From an uncultured Clostridia bacterium (GTDB taxonomy: Bacteria > Bacillota > Clostridia > Monoglobales > Monoglobaceae), in assembly GCA_934454115.1 (NCBI GenBank), contig CAKSFQ010000002.1:62001-126000 (forward strand): a stretch of 64,000 nt of DNA, in the 5' to 3' direction. This document shows, one piece after another, positions 1 to 9,408 of this stretch (positions are counted from its first letter, which is position 1; every line of letters starts with the position of its first letter). Made by a program: the position numbers and the translations under genes. The notes under the pieces were generated by a model that was not told where the DNA came from, ran no database searches, and saw only the letters and a list, made by a program, of their open reading frames with translations.

Positions 1-504
1 CGCAAAGCCCCCAAAAGTAAGATAAGAGCTTTGGTGCCTGCAATACGGTCAAACACTTTGATTCATGCTATTGTAAAGCGGCGAGGCCGGCCATGTGGCG
101 TCGCGTAAACCAAATATGCTTTACACGTAAAAGACGGTGAATTTGACAGTTTTGCTTTTTTTGTTTGGCAAAAGAAAAACTCCGCCGGTACCTCACGGCG
201 CTTGGATGATTTTGTTTCGGCAAAGAAAATAGGAAAAAAGATGAAGTGATGTTTTGCACTTCATCTTTTTTTGTGCCTTTTTTGGGGGCATAAGTTGCCA
301 AAATCCACGATGAATTACACGGTACAGCGGAATGTATCATAGGAAATCTGCCGCTATACGGATGCGGTCTTCTTTATGATATGCCGGTCTGCCCAAGACA
401 TAAAAATTGCCGGAGAGTCGCAGATTTTTTCTCGGATAACCTGATAAAACTGTGATTTTTTATAATTCTGTCAGCATTTTGCGCCGTTTTGATAATGTTG
501 TCAG
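1..504. other. Non-coding start of window
   Basis: I find no credible gene here. A 90-codon minus-strand reading frame at 68-340 is Arg/Lys/Phe-rich, has no ribosome binding site and crosses a terminator hairpin, so I do not call it. Bases 80-210 carry small GC-rich palindromes (GGCCGGCC near 86; a CGCCG/CGGCG pair near 182-200) and could be part of a dispersed intergenic repeat, but only one copy is visible. The only clear element is the terminator at 234-272. Confidence 0.5.
234..272. terminator. Bidirectional rho-independent terminator
   Basis: A perfect 9-bp stem (GATGAAGTG at 240-248 with CACTTCATC at 257-265) has an 8-nt loop, a run of seven T after it and six A before it, so it can stop transcription from either side. 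It insulates the island from whatever lies upstream of the window. Confidence 0.85.
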
Positions 505-533
505 TTGTCTGTGAGTTGGGGAGATGCTATACT
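505..533 (+). promoter_or_regulatory. Sigma-A-type promoter of first exoprotein operon
   Basis: TTGTCT (505-510), a 17-bp spacer and TATACT (528-533) with an extended TGn at 525-527 make a good vegetative promoter. Transcription should begin near 540 and leave a leader of about 130 nt before the start at 671. The leader has a weak 5-bp hairpin (CCGAT/ATCGG, 566-584) but no riboswitch class that I recognise. Confidence 0.7.
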
Positions 534-670
534 GAAATTGTGAATCAGAGCGGCAAAAAATGCTGCCGATGGAAAGGCAATCGGGGAGAGATTATTTAAA
601 AGGAGGGACTATTTAAAAATATTGTAAATCAAGATATCGCAAATCTATGAAGACAGGAGAATTGGTGAAT

Positions 671-2320
671 ATGAAATGGAAGAAAATTGCGGCAGGAATG
701 TTCGTGTCTGTCGGTTTGATTTCTGCAACCGCCGCGGCACAGGGAATGTACGTGATGAGTTCGTATGATCCGAATTTGGGCGGCAGAGTGGAAATTTCGG
801 GGACGGCGAAGGTCGGCGAAGATATCACGATGCAGGTGGTACCCTACGACAAAAATGTGGAAACAATGAAAGTGGAAGAAGCCAATCAAAGTGCCGTTTA
901 TTATATCACGGCCGCAGATAAGGACGGAAATTTCACATGCGAAATCGGATTGCCGGCGTATTGGGAAAACGGACTGTATAAGGTGCTTTTGTATCAGGAA
1001 GATACGGTAGCAGAGAGCCGATTTTCTTATTCTGTGATGGATGCCGCAAGCCTTAAGGCGTTGAATCTTGCAAAGAACCCGGAAGAAATCGCAGCGATGC
1101 TGATGCAGCTTGGGGCAGAGGCGGAGCATAGCGAGAAATACGGAAAGAGAATCAGTGATTATCTGTATCAAAGCCGTCCGGCTGCGGGATACACCGAAAA
1201 AAGTTTTTTAGACGGATATACGGCGGTACTTGCGCTTTTTATGATGAAGGACGGCGATATGGAATCGGACGATGTGCTCACAAAATTTGCGGCGTATTTT
1301 GGTATCGGCGGGGCAGAGGACTATGAAAATGAAAGCGCGGCAGTCAAAAAGGAAGTCGGCCGTCTGATGAAAAAACTGACGATCGGTGACAAAGAGGTCG
1401 GCGCATTTTACCGGTATTGTCTGCTGCTTGCCAGGATCAATGCGGCGGAAACAGTAGACATGAGGCAGCGTGTGATTCTGGAACACAAGGACGTGCTGGG
1501 ACTTGATCTTTCTGATTACAACGCAATCAGCGGCGATTATCGCAAGGCGCTGGTGTTTGAAAGAATGGGAAAAGGCCCGTTTGAAGATGACAAAGAAATC
1601 GCCCGGCGGTTTCATGAGGCGGCAAGAGAAATCCGAAACAGTCAGGCCGAATCGGGATCGGGCGGCAGCAGCGGTGCGTCCGGCGGCAGCGGCGGCGCCG
1701 GAGGATCCGCAGGATCGGGCAGCTACGGCGGCGGATTTGCAATCGATGAAAAGACGGAGCGCGAGCCGGATACAGATCTTCTTCCCGATAAGACGGAGTT
1801 TTCGGACATGACGGGGCACTGGGCCTATGAGGCTGTCAGCGCGCTGCATGCGAGCCGGATTGTAAACGGTTTTCCGGATGGGCGGTTTATGCCGGATCAA
1901 AGTGTTTCAAGAGCCGAATTTGCCAAGATGATATGTCTCGCGATGCAGATCGATACTGCAGCCGGTGCAGCAGAATTTTTTGATGTATCAGATAGTGCGT
2001 GGTATGCACCATACATCAAGGCGTTGGCAGACAATGGTATTGTGACCGGATTTTCCGATGGCGGATTTCATCCGGACGAAGGAATCAGCCGGCAGGATGC
2101 GGCGGTCATGCTGTGGCGCTGCCTGTACGGTGGTCAGACGGGATCGGATCGCGAAGATAGGGTATTTGATGATTTATCAGAGATTGACGGATATGCTAAG
2201 ACGGCAGTTTTAGGGCTTTACGCAAAGGGTCTTGTCAGCGGTTATGAGAACCGGTTTCATCCTAAGACAGAAATTACCAGAGCAGAGGCGGCACAGCTTT
2301 TGCATCGATGCATGAATTAA
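671..2320 (+). CDS. SLH-domain cell-surface protein (SLH-A, copy 1)
   Basis: Exported, S-layer-anchored protein of 549 aa. The chosen ATG has AGGAGA 10 nt upstream and opens directly into a signal peptide (MKWKK, hydrophobic core, cleavage near TAAAQG); an in-frame ATG at 647 would put eight extra residues in front and has no comparable site. Residues about 25-325 form a family-specific region without a domain I recognise. A Gly/Ser-only linker (about 328-356) leads to three SLH repeats near 376-424, 435-485 and 497-548, with typical cores such as GHWAYEAV, SRAEFAK and TRAEAA. SLH triplets normally bind the pyruvylated secondary cell-wall polymer, so the N-terminal part should face outward. 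The same layout occurs in the protein at 41365-43062. It is followed after 15 nt by SLH-B, as is its paralogue. The N-terminal function is unknown. Confidence 0.88.
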   Translation: MKWKKIAAGMFVSVGLISATAAAQGMYVMSSYDPNLGGRVEISGTAKVGEDITMQVVPYDKNVETMKVEEANQSAVYYITAADKDGNFTCEIGLPAYWENGLYKVLLYQEDTVAESRFSYSVMDAASLKALNLAKNPEEIAAMLMQLGAEAEHSEKYGKRISDYLYQSRPAAGYTEKSFLDGYTAVLALFMMKDGDMESDDVLTKFAAYFGIGGAEDYENESAAVKKEVGRLMKKLTIGDKEVGAFYRYCLLLARINAAETVDMRQRVILEHKDVLGLDLSDYNAISGDYRKALVFERMGKGPFEDDKEIARRFHEAAREIRNSQAESGSGGSSGASGGSGGAGGSAGSGSYGGGFAIDEKTEREPDTDLLPDKTEFSDMTGHWAYEAVSALHASRIVNGFPDGRFMPDQSVSRAEFAKMICLAMQIDTAAGAAEFFDVSDSAWYAPYIKALADNGIVTGFSDGGFHPDEGISRQDAAVMLWRCLYGGQTGSDREDRVFDDLSEIDGYAKTAVLGLYAKGLVSGYENRFHPKTEITRAEAAQLLHRCMN

Positions 2321-2335
2321 GAAGGAGGGGTACCA

Positions 2336-4993
2336 TTGATAAAAAGACGGATGCTTAGTTTTTTGATGGCATTTGTACTCATGGCGACAACGGGTACGGC
2401 AGTATATGCAGCAGAGAATGCAGAGAAGCAAGCCAATGAAGAATCTTTGAACCAGGGATATTGGGACGACTTGCGCGAGGCCAAAGAGGTTTTAACTCTA
2501 CTTTATGGGTCGGTACCGTTTGAGGGCACAGGAAACGTGAGCCGTGCCGACTTTGTCAAAAAGATAGCGGAGGTTACCAAAACGGCAGCGAATCCTCCGG
2601 AGACCTATTATTTTGAAGATGTTCCGGCGTTTGACGAAAACGCCGCCTATATCTATACCGCAGCAGAGCTTGGCTGGATTTCCAAAGGAACCGCATTTGA
2701 ACCGGAGAGAGAAATTCAGTTATGTGAGGCGCTGAAAATCCTGCTCTGCAAGATGGGCTACGGTCCCATGGCGGAGGCACAGGGCGGCTTCCCGGCCGGT
2801 TACCGTAAAATTGCGGCGTCCATCGATATGACAGAGGATATCGAAATGAGCGGAGAGGCGGTCAGTGCAGACGATGCAACACTCCTGATCTTTCGGGCGA
2901 TGACTACGCCGATCCCGAAACAGACAATTTATGGAGAAGAGCAGAGATTTGAAACCGGCTACGAGGATTTGCTTTCTATCTTATATGGCGTCCGTCATAG
3001 AAAGGGACGTGTTACGGCGACGCCGTACAATGTTCTTCACGGCAGTGAGCCGGAGAACCTGACAGAAATTATGGAGATTGACGGCACGAGATATGACAGC
3101 ACACTTGCGTCATGGGATCTTTTGGGCGCCGGTGTCAGAGCGTACATACACGATGAGGGAAATGAAGCGGCACGGGACAGGGTAGTTTATCTGCGTGACC
3201 TTACCGAGCGGCGTCGGATCGACCTTTCGGATGTAATTGATAAAAACGGAAACGCCGTGCAGTATTGGGACGAGAGCGGAACGAAAAAACGGCGCATTTC
3301 TCTTGCGTCGGATTGCAGCTTTTTGCTGAACGGCCGAAAGGTGACAGAGAATCTCGACAGTCTGTTTGTACCGGGCTGCGGAGAAATCATATTTGCAAAA
3401 TCCGCGCGTTCTTCGGAAATCGACACGGTGTATATCAATCGGTACAGTTATATCACGGTCGGACGTACCGATTATGTCAATGAGACGGTCAGCGACCGGA
3501 ATTCTTACGAATATCTACTCGATTTCAGTGATGCTCTGTACTGCATTGACGCAGAAGGCAGCGCGTCCGACTACAAAAACCTTAGCGCCGGCGAATGTTT
3601 TCGGGTGATAAAGTCAACCGACAATCAATTGATCGTGCTGAAAAAGGTGAGCGAAAAGGCGGAGGGCGTCATAACGCGCATTACAGACGATCAGTTGTAT
3701 ATCGACGGTGCGGAATATCAACTGTCAGAATATTGCCGCGCTACCGCCCTGACGGAATGGAAAGCAGGGACGTCTGCCTCCATGATCTGTGATGGCGACA
3801 TTATTGTTTCAATCAATGCCGCCGGTTCGTCCATGCAGTACGGGTATTGGGTTGCCAGTGCGGCTGCCGGTGCATTCGACGATACCGTTAAGGCAAAGAT
3901 ATTTACTGCCGCCGGAGAATTTAAGGAGTATATCCTAAAGAGCAAGCTGATGATTGACGGGGTATCAGGGAAGTCGTGCAAAGACGCAGATGCAATGTTT
4001 GCAAAAACACCGCAGCTGATACGCTATGGACTAAACGGAAACGGCGAGATTGCCTTTCTTGATTTTGCGACCAACGAGCAGCCGGAACAGCCGGGCGTGT
4101 ATCCGGAGGAGCGAAACGCGCTGACCTGTCATGACTATCTGCCGCAGTCGATGCGTTACAGAAACGGTGCGCTGATGGCGTATGTGAACCTTGCAAGTAC
4201 CATGATATTCTCGGTGCCTTCGGATATCACCAAAGAAGAACTGTTTTTGGTGCAGAATCAGAATACATTGGTTCGCGACCGCGATTATAACGCAAAAATC
4301 TACAACATGGATGACTGCGGTATGGCAGAGGCAATGGTATATACAAACGACAGTCCGTACCAGATATCAAAGTACGCAACGCCGATGCTGATTGAATCGA
4401 TAGAGGCAGGGCTTGATAAGGACGGGTGCGAGGTCTATATCGTCAATGGGTATCACGAATCGGTCTTTAAACGGCTTTATCTCGGCAAGGATATCAGCGT
4501 CACCAAAAAATCTGCGGCAGGTACGGTTGTCGATTCGGTGCATCCGCTGCTCAGCAGCGGCGATCTTATCTCGTATGCGGCCGATCCGGATGGCAGCATT
4601 AAGGATATTAAAGTAATCTTTGACGCGCGAATCGGTGTTTTTAAGGAGGAGCGGACGGACAACTTTAATGTGGATTCGGCCAATACGGAGATGTATTACG
4701 GCGGTTTGGTATATGCCAACGCGACAGGCAGCAAGTATATGACAATTTCACTGGAGCAGACGGCAAACGGATATGATTTTTCGCTGTCAAAGCTGCGCCG
4801 CATCAGCACCAATACCCAAAATATCGCAGAATATGATGTGCGGACGGGAAGTGTGCGTCCCATGACGGCCGGTGAGATCAAAACCTACAAGCAAAACGGC
4901 TCGGATGCGCATTTTGCCGTTGTGCATCAGGACGCATTTGCAACAAAATGTATCATTCTCTATACAGAAACGGAGGAACGGAAACGTGATTAA
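2336..4993 (+). CDS. Large SLH-like exported protein (SLH-B, copy 1)
   Basis: An 885-aa exported protein. Translation probably starts at TTG 2336, with AAGGAGGG ideally spaced upstream; ATG 2351 is the alternative. The signal peptide ends near VYAAEN. Residues about 35-190 hold degenerate SLH-like repeats (VSRADFVKKI; a YYFEDVP ... AYIYTAAELGWI unit; a LCEALKILLCKMGY unit). The remaining 700 residues are beta-rich, contain many short hydrophobic/charged alternations and match no family I know. The protein at 43062-45725 (887 aa) has the same architecture and shared phrases such as CxMGYG/CALGYG followed by GGxPxGY and two matching C-terminal segments. In both places it directly follows SLH-A, which suggests that the two act as a surface pair. 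The gene overlaps the next one by 8 nt, so translational coupling with the lyase is likely. Function unknown; a structural or assembly role is a guess. Confidence 0.75.
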   Translation: MIKRRMLSFLMAFVLMATTGTAVYAAENAEKQANEESLNQGYWDDLREAKEVLTLLYGSVPFEGTGNVSRADFVKKIAEVTKTAANPPETYYFEDVPAFDENAAYIYTAAELGWISKGTAFEPEREIQLCEALKILLCKMGYGPMAEAQGGFPAGYRKIAASIDMTEDIEMSGEAVSADDATLLIFRAMTTPIPKQTIYGEEQRFETGYEDLLSILYGVRHRKGRVTATPYNVLHGSEPENLTEIMEIDGTRYDSTLASWDLLGAGVRAYIHDEGNEAARDRVVYLRDLTERRRIDLSDVIDKNGNAVQYWDESGTKKRRISLASDCSFLLNGRKVTENLDSLFVPGCGEIIFAKSARSSEIDTVYINRYSYITVGRTDYVNETVSDRNSYEYLLDFSDALYCIDAEGSASDYKNLSAGECFRVIKSTDNQLIVLKKVSEKAEGVITRITDDQLYIDGAEYQLSEYCRATALTEWKAGTSASMICDGDIIVSINAAGSSMQYGYWVASAAAGAFDDTVKAKIFTAAGEFKEYILKSKLMIDGVSGKSCKDADAMFAKTPQLIRYGLNGNGEIAFLDFATNEQPEQPGVYPEERNALTCHDYLPQSMRYRNGALMAYVNLASTMIFSVPSDITKEELFLVQNQNTLVRDRDYNAKIYNMDDCGMAEAMVYTNDSPYQISKYATPMLIESIEAGLDKDGCEVYIVNGYHESVFKRLYLGKDISVTKKSAAGTVVDSVHPLLSSGDLISYAADPDGSIKDIKVIFDARIGVFKEERTDNFNVDSANTEMYYGGLVYANATGSKYMTISLEQTANGYDFSLSKLRRISTNTQNIAEYDVRTGSVRPMTAGEIKTYKQNGSDAHFAVVHQDAFATKCIILYTETEERKRD

Positions 4994-7900
4994 AAACGCA
5001 GCAAAAAGAGCATTGTTGTTGATGACCGCATCGGCAGTTTTGGCCGGATGTTTTCCGGCCGCAGCATGGGGTGCAGAGAATCCGGAACTGCTGAACGTCA
5101 AATTTGATAACTATATTACCAACCGCGGGATTGACGATACGATCGTTTCCGAGGGAGGACCGCGCATTGTTCAGGACGGCGAAAGAAACAAGGCATATCA
5201 CTTTCCCGGCGGCTACGGAAAATTTACAAGATCCATCGGAACGATGCCCGACAAATTTACTGTCAGCCTTGACGTCAAGGCAAACAGCAGTGACGCCGCC
5301 TTTTCATTAAGGTTTGGGAGCAACGAAAACGCCGGCGGCACGACCTTGATTACTGTAAAGGACTGCAATATTATAACGCCGGAAAATAAGATTGTCGGCG
5401 GCGTTGGCAATGCCTATACCACGATATCCGCGGTTGTGGATAACCGTAACATGATCTACGATCTCTATATCAACGGGAATCGGGTTCTGCACGCGTGGAA
5501 ACTCTCAGAAAAACTCGGCGGATTTATGACCTATGAGAACCACGCCGGCAGTGTAAATATTGATAATGTCTGCGTGCGTGAGGGAACCGCACCTTCGATT
5601 TCGGGCGCTGCAGTGACTTATCAGCCGATCGCGGACGCGCATATCGACTACGACTATTTTACCAATTCGGATGTGGCGCTTGTGGATACCGAAACGGGAA
5701 TTGACGACCGGGCCTATACTAAAAAAGATTACAAGTATCAGATGGGCTGGAATGCGCAAAAAACAAACAAGATTACGTTAAACCGCATTGTCAACCGGGA
5801 GAAATCCGACCGTGATAACGCCTATATCATTATCGAAAAAACAACGGGTGACGATGCATACTATGATTTTAATAATTTAGACAGCAGCCAGCGCTCGAAT
5901 GATGATGACGGCGACTACGGTCATTTTGCCGGGCTGCTCTACACGGGCAGATTGCGCATCGATAAGATGGGCTCAGAGGTGACCTTCTGCTTCTTTCGGG
6001 ATACAAAGACAACGGGGTCTAACGTAAGCTTTCACCCGGTAAAGATTGACGCGTCGGGCAAGGTCATTACGAGCAGCGGAATGACCGCAAAGCAGCTCAG
6101 CGAGGGTGAGTGGCTGAATTTTAAACTGTGGATTGATTTTGAAAACATGCGTTCGGATTTTTATATTGACGAACAGTTTGTCGAGTCCTTTACACTCAGT
6201 AAGAATTTTCGGCGTCCCGAAATGCTGCGGATTGCAATCAGTGCAAACGGGGATGCTTGTACTGTAACCTATGATAAACTCAAGGTTCTCGGAATGCGCA
6301 ATACCTATAACCACAATCAGCCGGATTACCATCCGGCACAGTGGACGGATGACCGCGGAATCGAACAGTTTCTGGACGGCAAGATGGCTTTTTACGGTTA
6401 CAGTGAAAACGTTTTCTCCGGCGGTGAAAAGCATGTCCGGGTGGAAAAACCGTACGTCGGCGAGGACGGCACTGTCTATGTGGGTGCAAAGGCGCTATCG
6501 GTTGGCTACGGTCTTACGCTTGCGACAAAATGCTCTGTGCGAACGGTAACGGGAAGCGGTCTTACCATGACGGCGGACAGCAAAAAGGTAATATACAACG
6601 ACAAGGAAATCGAGATGGATAAGCCGTGTATCTGGAAGGATAAAAAACTTTATGTGCCGATTGCTTCGTTTGCCGAAAAGGTGCTGGGACACACCGTGAA
6701 AACCGACACCAGAGGTCTTGTGATTACCGCGGAGAAACCGTTTGATCTCTACACCGGAGATACCGTCGATGACTTCCATTTTTCGGGTGTGCACCGATTT
6801 ATCCAAAATGCGAATTACCGTACCGGTATGACGCCTGTCAGAGTTCTTAACTATTACATGTCGTTTGAACGGCCGAGTGCCAAGACTCTCCGGGAGGACT
6901 TTAACGCGGCGACCAACAACGGCGAAATGCATCCCAGAATTATCGCAAAAAAGGAAGACTTTGACAGGGTAAGGGCGCTCAAGGACACGGATGAATATAT
7001 GAAAAAATGCGTTGACCAAATCATGGGAAGCGCAGACGAGCTGCTCTCCGATACGGAAAAGCCGTATGCACTGCCGAACGGCACCGACCTTTTGACGGCC
7101 GCAAGACATTACCTTGACCGAAATTCTAACCTCGGCTTTGCATGGCAGATGACGCACGATGAGAAATATGCGAAAAAGCTTTGGGAGGGATTGCAGTACG
7201 TGCTGAACTATCCCGACTGGAACTTTACGCATATGATTGACAGCGGCGAGCTTGCAATGGGCGTTGCAATCGGCTATGACTGGATTTATGACTATTTGAC
7301 GGAGGAGCAGCGTGCCTTTGTGCAGGAGCGCCTGATCAAACAGATGATCGATCCGCAGATCGACATTATCCGCGATCTTTGCGCAACACGCCACGTTATG
7401 GCAAACGCCGGGGACTATGCGACGTCAAAGTCGAATTTTAACGCGGTCATCAACAGTGGTATTATCGCAGCTTGCCTGTCGATTGCAGAATCCAACCCGG
7501 AAAAGTGCTTCCGCCTCTTAGAACTCTCCGTTCGTTCGGTTGAGAACGGTATTATGCTGATCCGTCCCGACGGGACATGGCAGGAGTCGCCGGGTTACTG
7601 GAACTATGCGTTTTCTTACCTGTGCAGAGGTTTGCAGTCACTGATGAACAGTACGGGAAATCATTACGGCTTTATGGATGCGCAGGGAATGGAAAATACG
7701 GGTAAGTGGTATATGCAGAACGAAAGTTCCAATGGCAACTATGCATACCATGACGGAGACGCCGGCCCGGCGGACAGCCGTTTTCCGGCGATGTTGGCGC
7801 GCTATTACGGCGATGAGGATTTGCAGGCGCTCTGTTATATGCAGCTAAAGAGAGATCGGCGGACGACGCGTGTGGAAGATCCGCTGTTTTATAACCCAAG

Positions 7901-9398
7901 CTGCAAGGGCAATGCGGATAATCTGGAACTTGACGCCTTCTATAAGGGGCTTGATCTGGTGTATAGCCGCTCTTCTTATACCGATAACAATGCGATGTAT
8001 TTTGCGGCGCATGCCGGTCAGGTAAAGACCTACCATTCTCAGGCTGACGTCGGAACCTTTGTATTTGACTTAGACGGCGTTCGCTGGGCGCAGGAACTCG
8101 GCAAAGAGGATTACGCCAGCATTCGGGATTCCAGCGTGCCGCCGTACCGAAGCACGATGCAGGGACATAACGTGATGGTTCACGATATTGAAACCAACTG
8201 GTGGGGTCTTGACTATGGCTATGATGTGATGTGTTACACTGATAAGTATGAGAGCAAAGAGGCCGGTTCTATGATTATTTACGACATGCATGAACCGTAT
8301 AAGCAGTTTGTCAAGGATCATCACAGAGGATTTTATGTGGGTGACAACCGCCGCAGCCTTACCGTTCAGGATCGGTTTACACCGCTCAAAGATATGGATT
8401 CCTACTGGTTTATGCAGACCAAGGCGGATGTTGAGATTCAGGATAACCGCACGGTAATCCTGAGCCAGGCCGGAAAGAAGCTGAAGATGGAAATCAGAAC
8501 GGACGCGCCGGATTACGTTGTGGAGAAAGGACCCGCAACGCAACTCGGCAAGGCGGCCGCCGGACAGAACGCAAATGTCGGCTATACAAGGATTCGTATC
8601 AAGCTTCCGGTGCACAGCGATACCACCTATACCGTTACGGTAAAGCTTTCGGCGCTGGACGAGGCGACAAGCAGTATCGACGCGATGACGATACCAATGG
8701 AAGAATGGGTCATCCCCGATGATTCCTATCAGGTAAAGCCGTCGCTGAATGCAAGCAACATCCGTGTAAACGGAAAGAAACTCAGTGAGGTGGTCGTCGA
8801 CGGAAAAATCCCGTTCGTTGAGGGACAGGAAGTGCCGAAAATTACGGCAGATCCTGAAAATCCGGCGAACAGTGTAGAGATTATTTACGACGACAGCGGC
8901 GAGTTTGGTTCGGTTCGGGTATGGAATCCGGATAAGTCGGCATATTCGGATACCAATATCGGATTTAAGGTGACAAAATCCGCAAACCTTGATGCGTTCA
9001 ACATATTGGATATTGCGGATTACAGTGTAAGCTCCACGCTGGAGGAATGGAATCCGAAGGAGAGCATGCTTGACAACAACTTCCTGACGCGCTGGACGAG
9101 TGCCGCGGTTTCGGGCGAATATGCGCTCTTTGATCTCGGCGAGACAAAACAGGTCGACGCGGTGGCACTTGCTTTTTGGCAGGGTGACACAAGATGCTAC
9201 CAGTACGAGATTCAGGGGTCCGTGGACGGCAATCAGTGGGTCAGCCTCAAAAAGGGCGGAAGCAGTGTTGAGACAGAGGGCTTTGAACTGATGGAATTTA
9301 ACGGTGCACCGTACCGTTTCATCAAGGTGATCGGCTACGGAAACACCGTAAACAAACTAACCAATATTTTGGAATTCAGAGCGCTGCAGAGAAAGTAG
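4986..9398 (+). CDS. Heparinase II/III-like polysaccharide lyase, multidomain (copy 1)
   Basis: A 1470-aa exported enzyme. GTG 4986 is chosen because CGGAGGA lies just upstream and the signal peptide follows at once; the start overlaps the SLH-B stop. The leader contains LAGC, which could be a lipobox, but also a normal AWGAEN cleavage site. Domains in order: two LamG-like beta-sandwiches (about 30-450), a copper-amine-oxidase-N-like module (about 469-585), the alpha/alpha-toroid and beta-sandwich of heparinase II/III lyases (about 645-1250, with HPRII, GYDWIYDYL and SPGYWNY, the latter probably carrying the catalytic Tyr), a cadherin-like beta-sandwich (1253-1335) and a C-terminal F5/8-type discoidin domain (about 1345-1470). 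These lyases cleave uronic-acid glycans by beta-elimination; the substrate cannot be read from sequence. The metal-site motif reads YHSQAD where the paralogue at 30813 has THGHMD, so one His is replaced by Gln. Confidence 0.8.
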   Translation: MIKNAAKRALLLMTASAVLAGCFPAAAWGAENPELLNVKFDNYITNRGIDDTIVSEGGPRIVQDGERNKAYHFPGGYGKFTRSIGTMPDKFTVSLDVKANSSDAAFSLRFGSNENAGGTTLITVKDCNIITPENKIVGGVGNAYTTISAVVDNRNMIYDLYINGNRVLHAWKLSEKLGGFMTYENHAGSVNIDNVCVREGTAPSISGAAVTYQPIADAHIDYDYFTNSDVALVDTETGIDDRAYTKKDYKYQMGWNAQKTNKITLNRIVNREKSDRDNAYIIIEKTTGDDAYYDFNNLDSSQRSNDDDGDYGHFAGLLYTGRLRIDKMGSEVTFCFFRDTKTTGSNVSFHPVKIDASGKVITSSGMTAKQLSEGEWLNFKLWIDFENMRSDFYIDEQFVESFTLSKNFRRPEMLRIAISANGDACTVTYDKLKVLGMRNTYNHNQPDYHPAQWTDDRGIEQFLDGKMAFYGYSENVFSGGEKHVRVEKPYVGEDGTVYVGAKALSVGYGLTLATKCSVRTVTGSGLTMTADSKKVIYNDKEIEMDKPCIWKDKKLYVPIASFAEKVLGHTVKTDTRGLVITAEKPFDLYTGDTVDDFHFSGVHRFIQNANYRTGMTPVRVLNYYMSFERPSAKTLREDFNAATNNGEMHPRIIAKKEDFDRVRALKDTDEYMKKCVDQIMGSADELLSDTEKPYALPNGTDLLTAARHYLDRNSNLGFAWQMTHDEKYAKKLWEGLQYVLNYPDWNFTHMIDSGELAMGVAIGYDWIYDYLTEEQRAFVQERLIKQMIDPQIDIIRDLCATRHVMANAGDYATSKSNFNAVINSGIIAACLSIAESNPEKCFRLLELSVRSVENGIMLIRPDGTWQESPGYWNYAFSYLCRGLQSLMNSTGNHYGFMDAQGMENTGKWYMQNESSNGNYAYHDGDAGPADSRFPAMLARYYGDEDLQALCYMQLKRDRRTTRVEDPLFYNPSCKGNADNLELDAFYKGLDLVYSRSSYTDNNAMYFAAHAGQVKTYHSQADVGTFVFDLDGVRWAQELGKEDYASIRDSSVPPYRSTMQGHNVMVHDIETNWWGLDYGYDVMCYTDKYESKEAGSMIIYDMHEPYKQFVKDHHRGFYVGDNRRSLTVQDRFTPLKDMDSYWFMQTKADVEIQDNRTVILSQAGKKLKMEIRTDAPDYVVEKGPATQLGKAAAGQNANVGYTRIRIKLPVHSDTTYTVTVKLSALDEATSSIDAMTIPMEEWVIPDDSYQVKPSLNASNIRVNGKKLSEVVVDGKIPFVEGQEVPKITADPENPANSVEIIYDDSGEFGSVRVWNPDKSAYSDTNIGFKVTKSANLDAFNILDIADYSVSSTLEEWNPKESMLDNNFLTRWTSAAVSGEYALFDLGETKQVDAVALAFWQGDTRCYQYEIQGSVDGNQWVSLKKGGSSVETEGFELMEFNGAPYRFIKVIGYGNTVNKLTNILEFRALQRK

Positions 9399-9408
9399 AG
9401 GAGGCGAG

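Noticed and set aside
68..340. 90-codon minus-strand reading frame
   Set aside because: It crosses the bidirectional terminator, has no ribosome binding site and its Arg/Lys/Phe-rich composition looks non-coding.
541..670. Leader of first exoprotein gene considered as a riboswitch
   Set aside because: Only weak 5-bp hairpins are present and no core of a known riboswitch class is seen.
1655..1740. Repetitive GGC/AGC tract considered as tandem repeat or CRISPR
   Set aside because: It is in frame, encodes a Gly/Ser linker and has no repeat-spacer structure; the similar tract at 42390-42450 has the same explanation.
1208..1900. 230-codon minus-strand frame opposite SLH-A
   Set aside because: It is antisense to a well-supported SLH protein; its Arg/Cys/Ala-rich part is the reverse of the Gly/Ser linker.
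4986..5080. Lipoprotein assignment for lyase copy 1 from LAGC in its leader
   Set aside because: A normal signal-peptidase I site (AWGAEN) follows and copy 2 has no lipobox, so I only mention it as a possibility.
6495..7394. 299-codon minus-strand frame opposite the first lyase
   Set aside because: It is antisense to conserved lyase motifs and has no start signal or recognisable domain.
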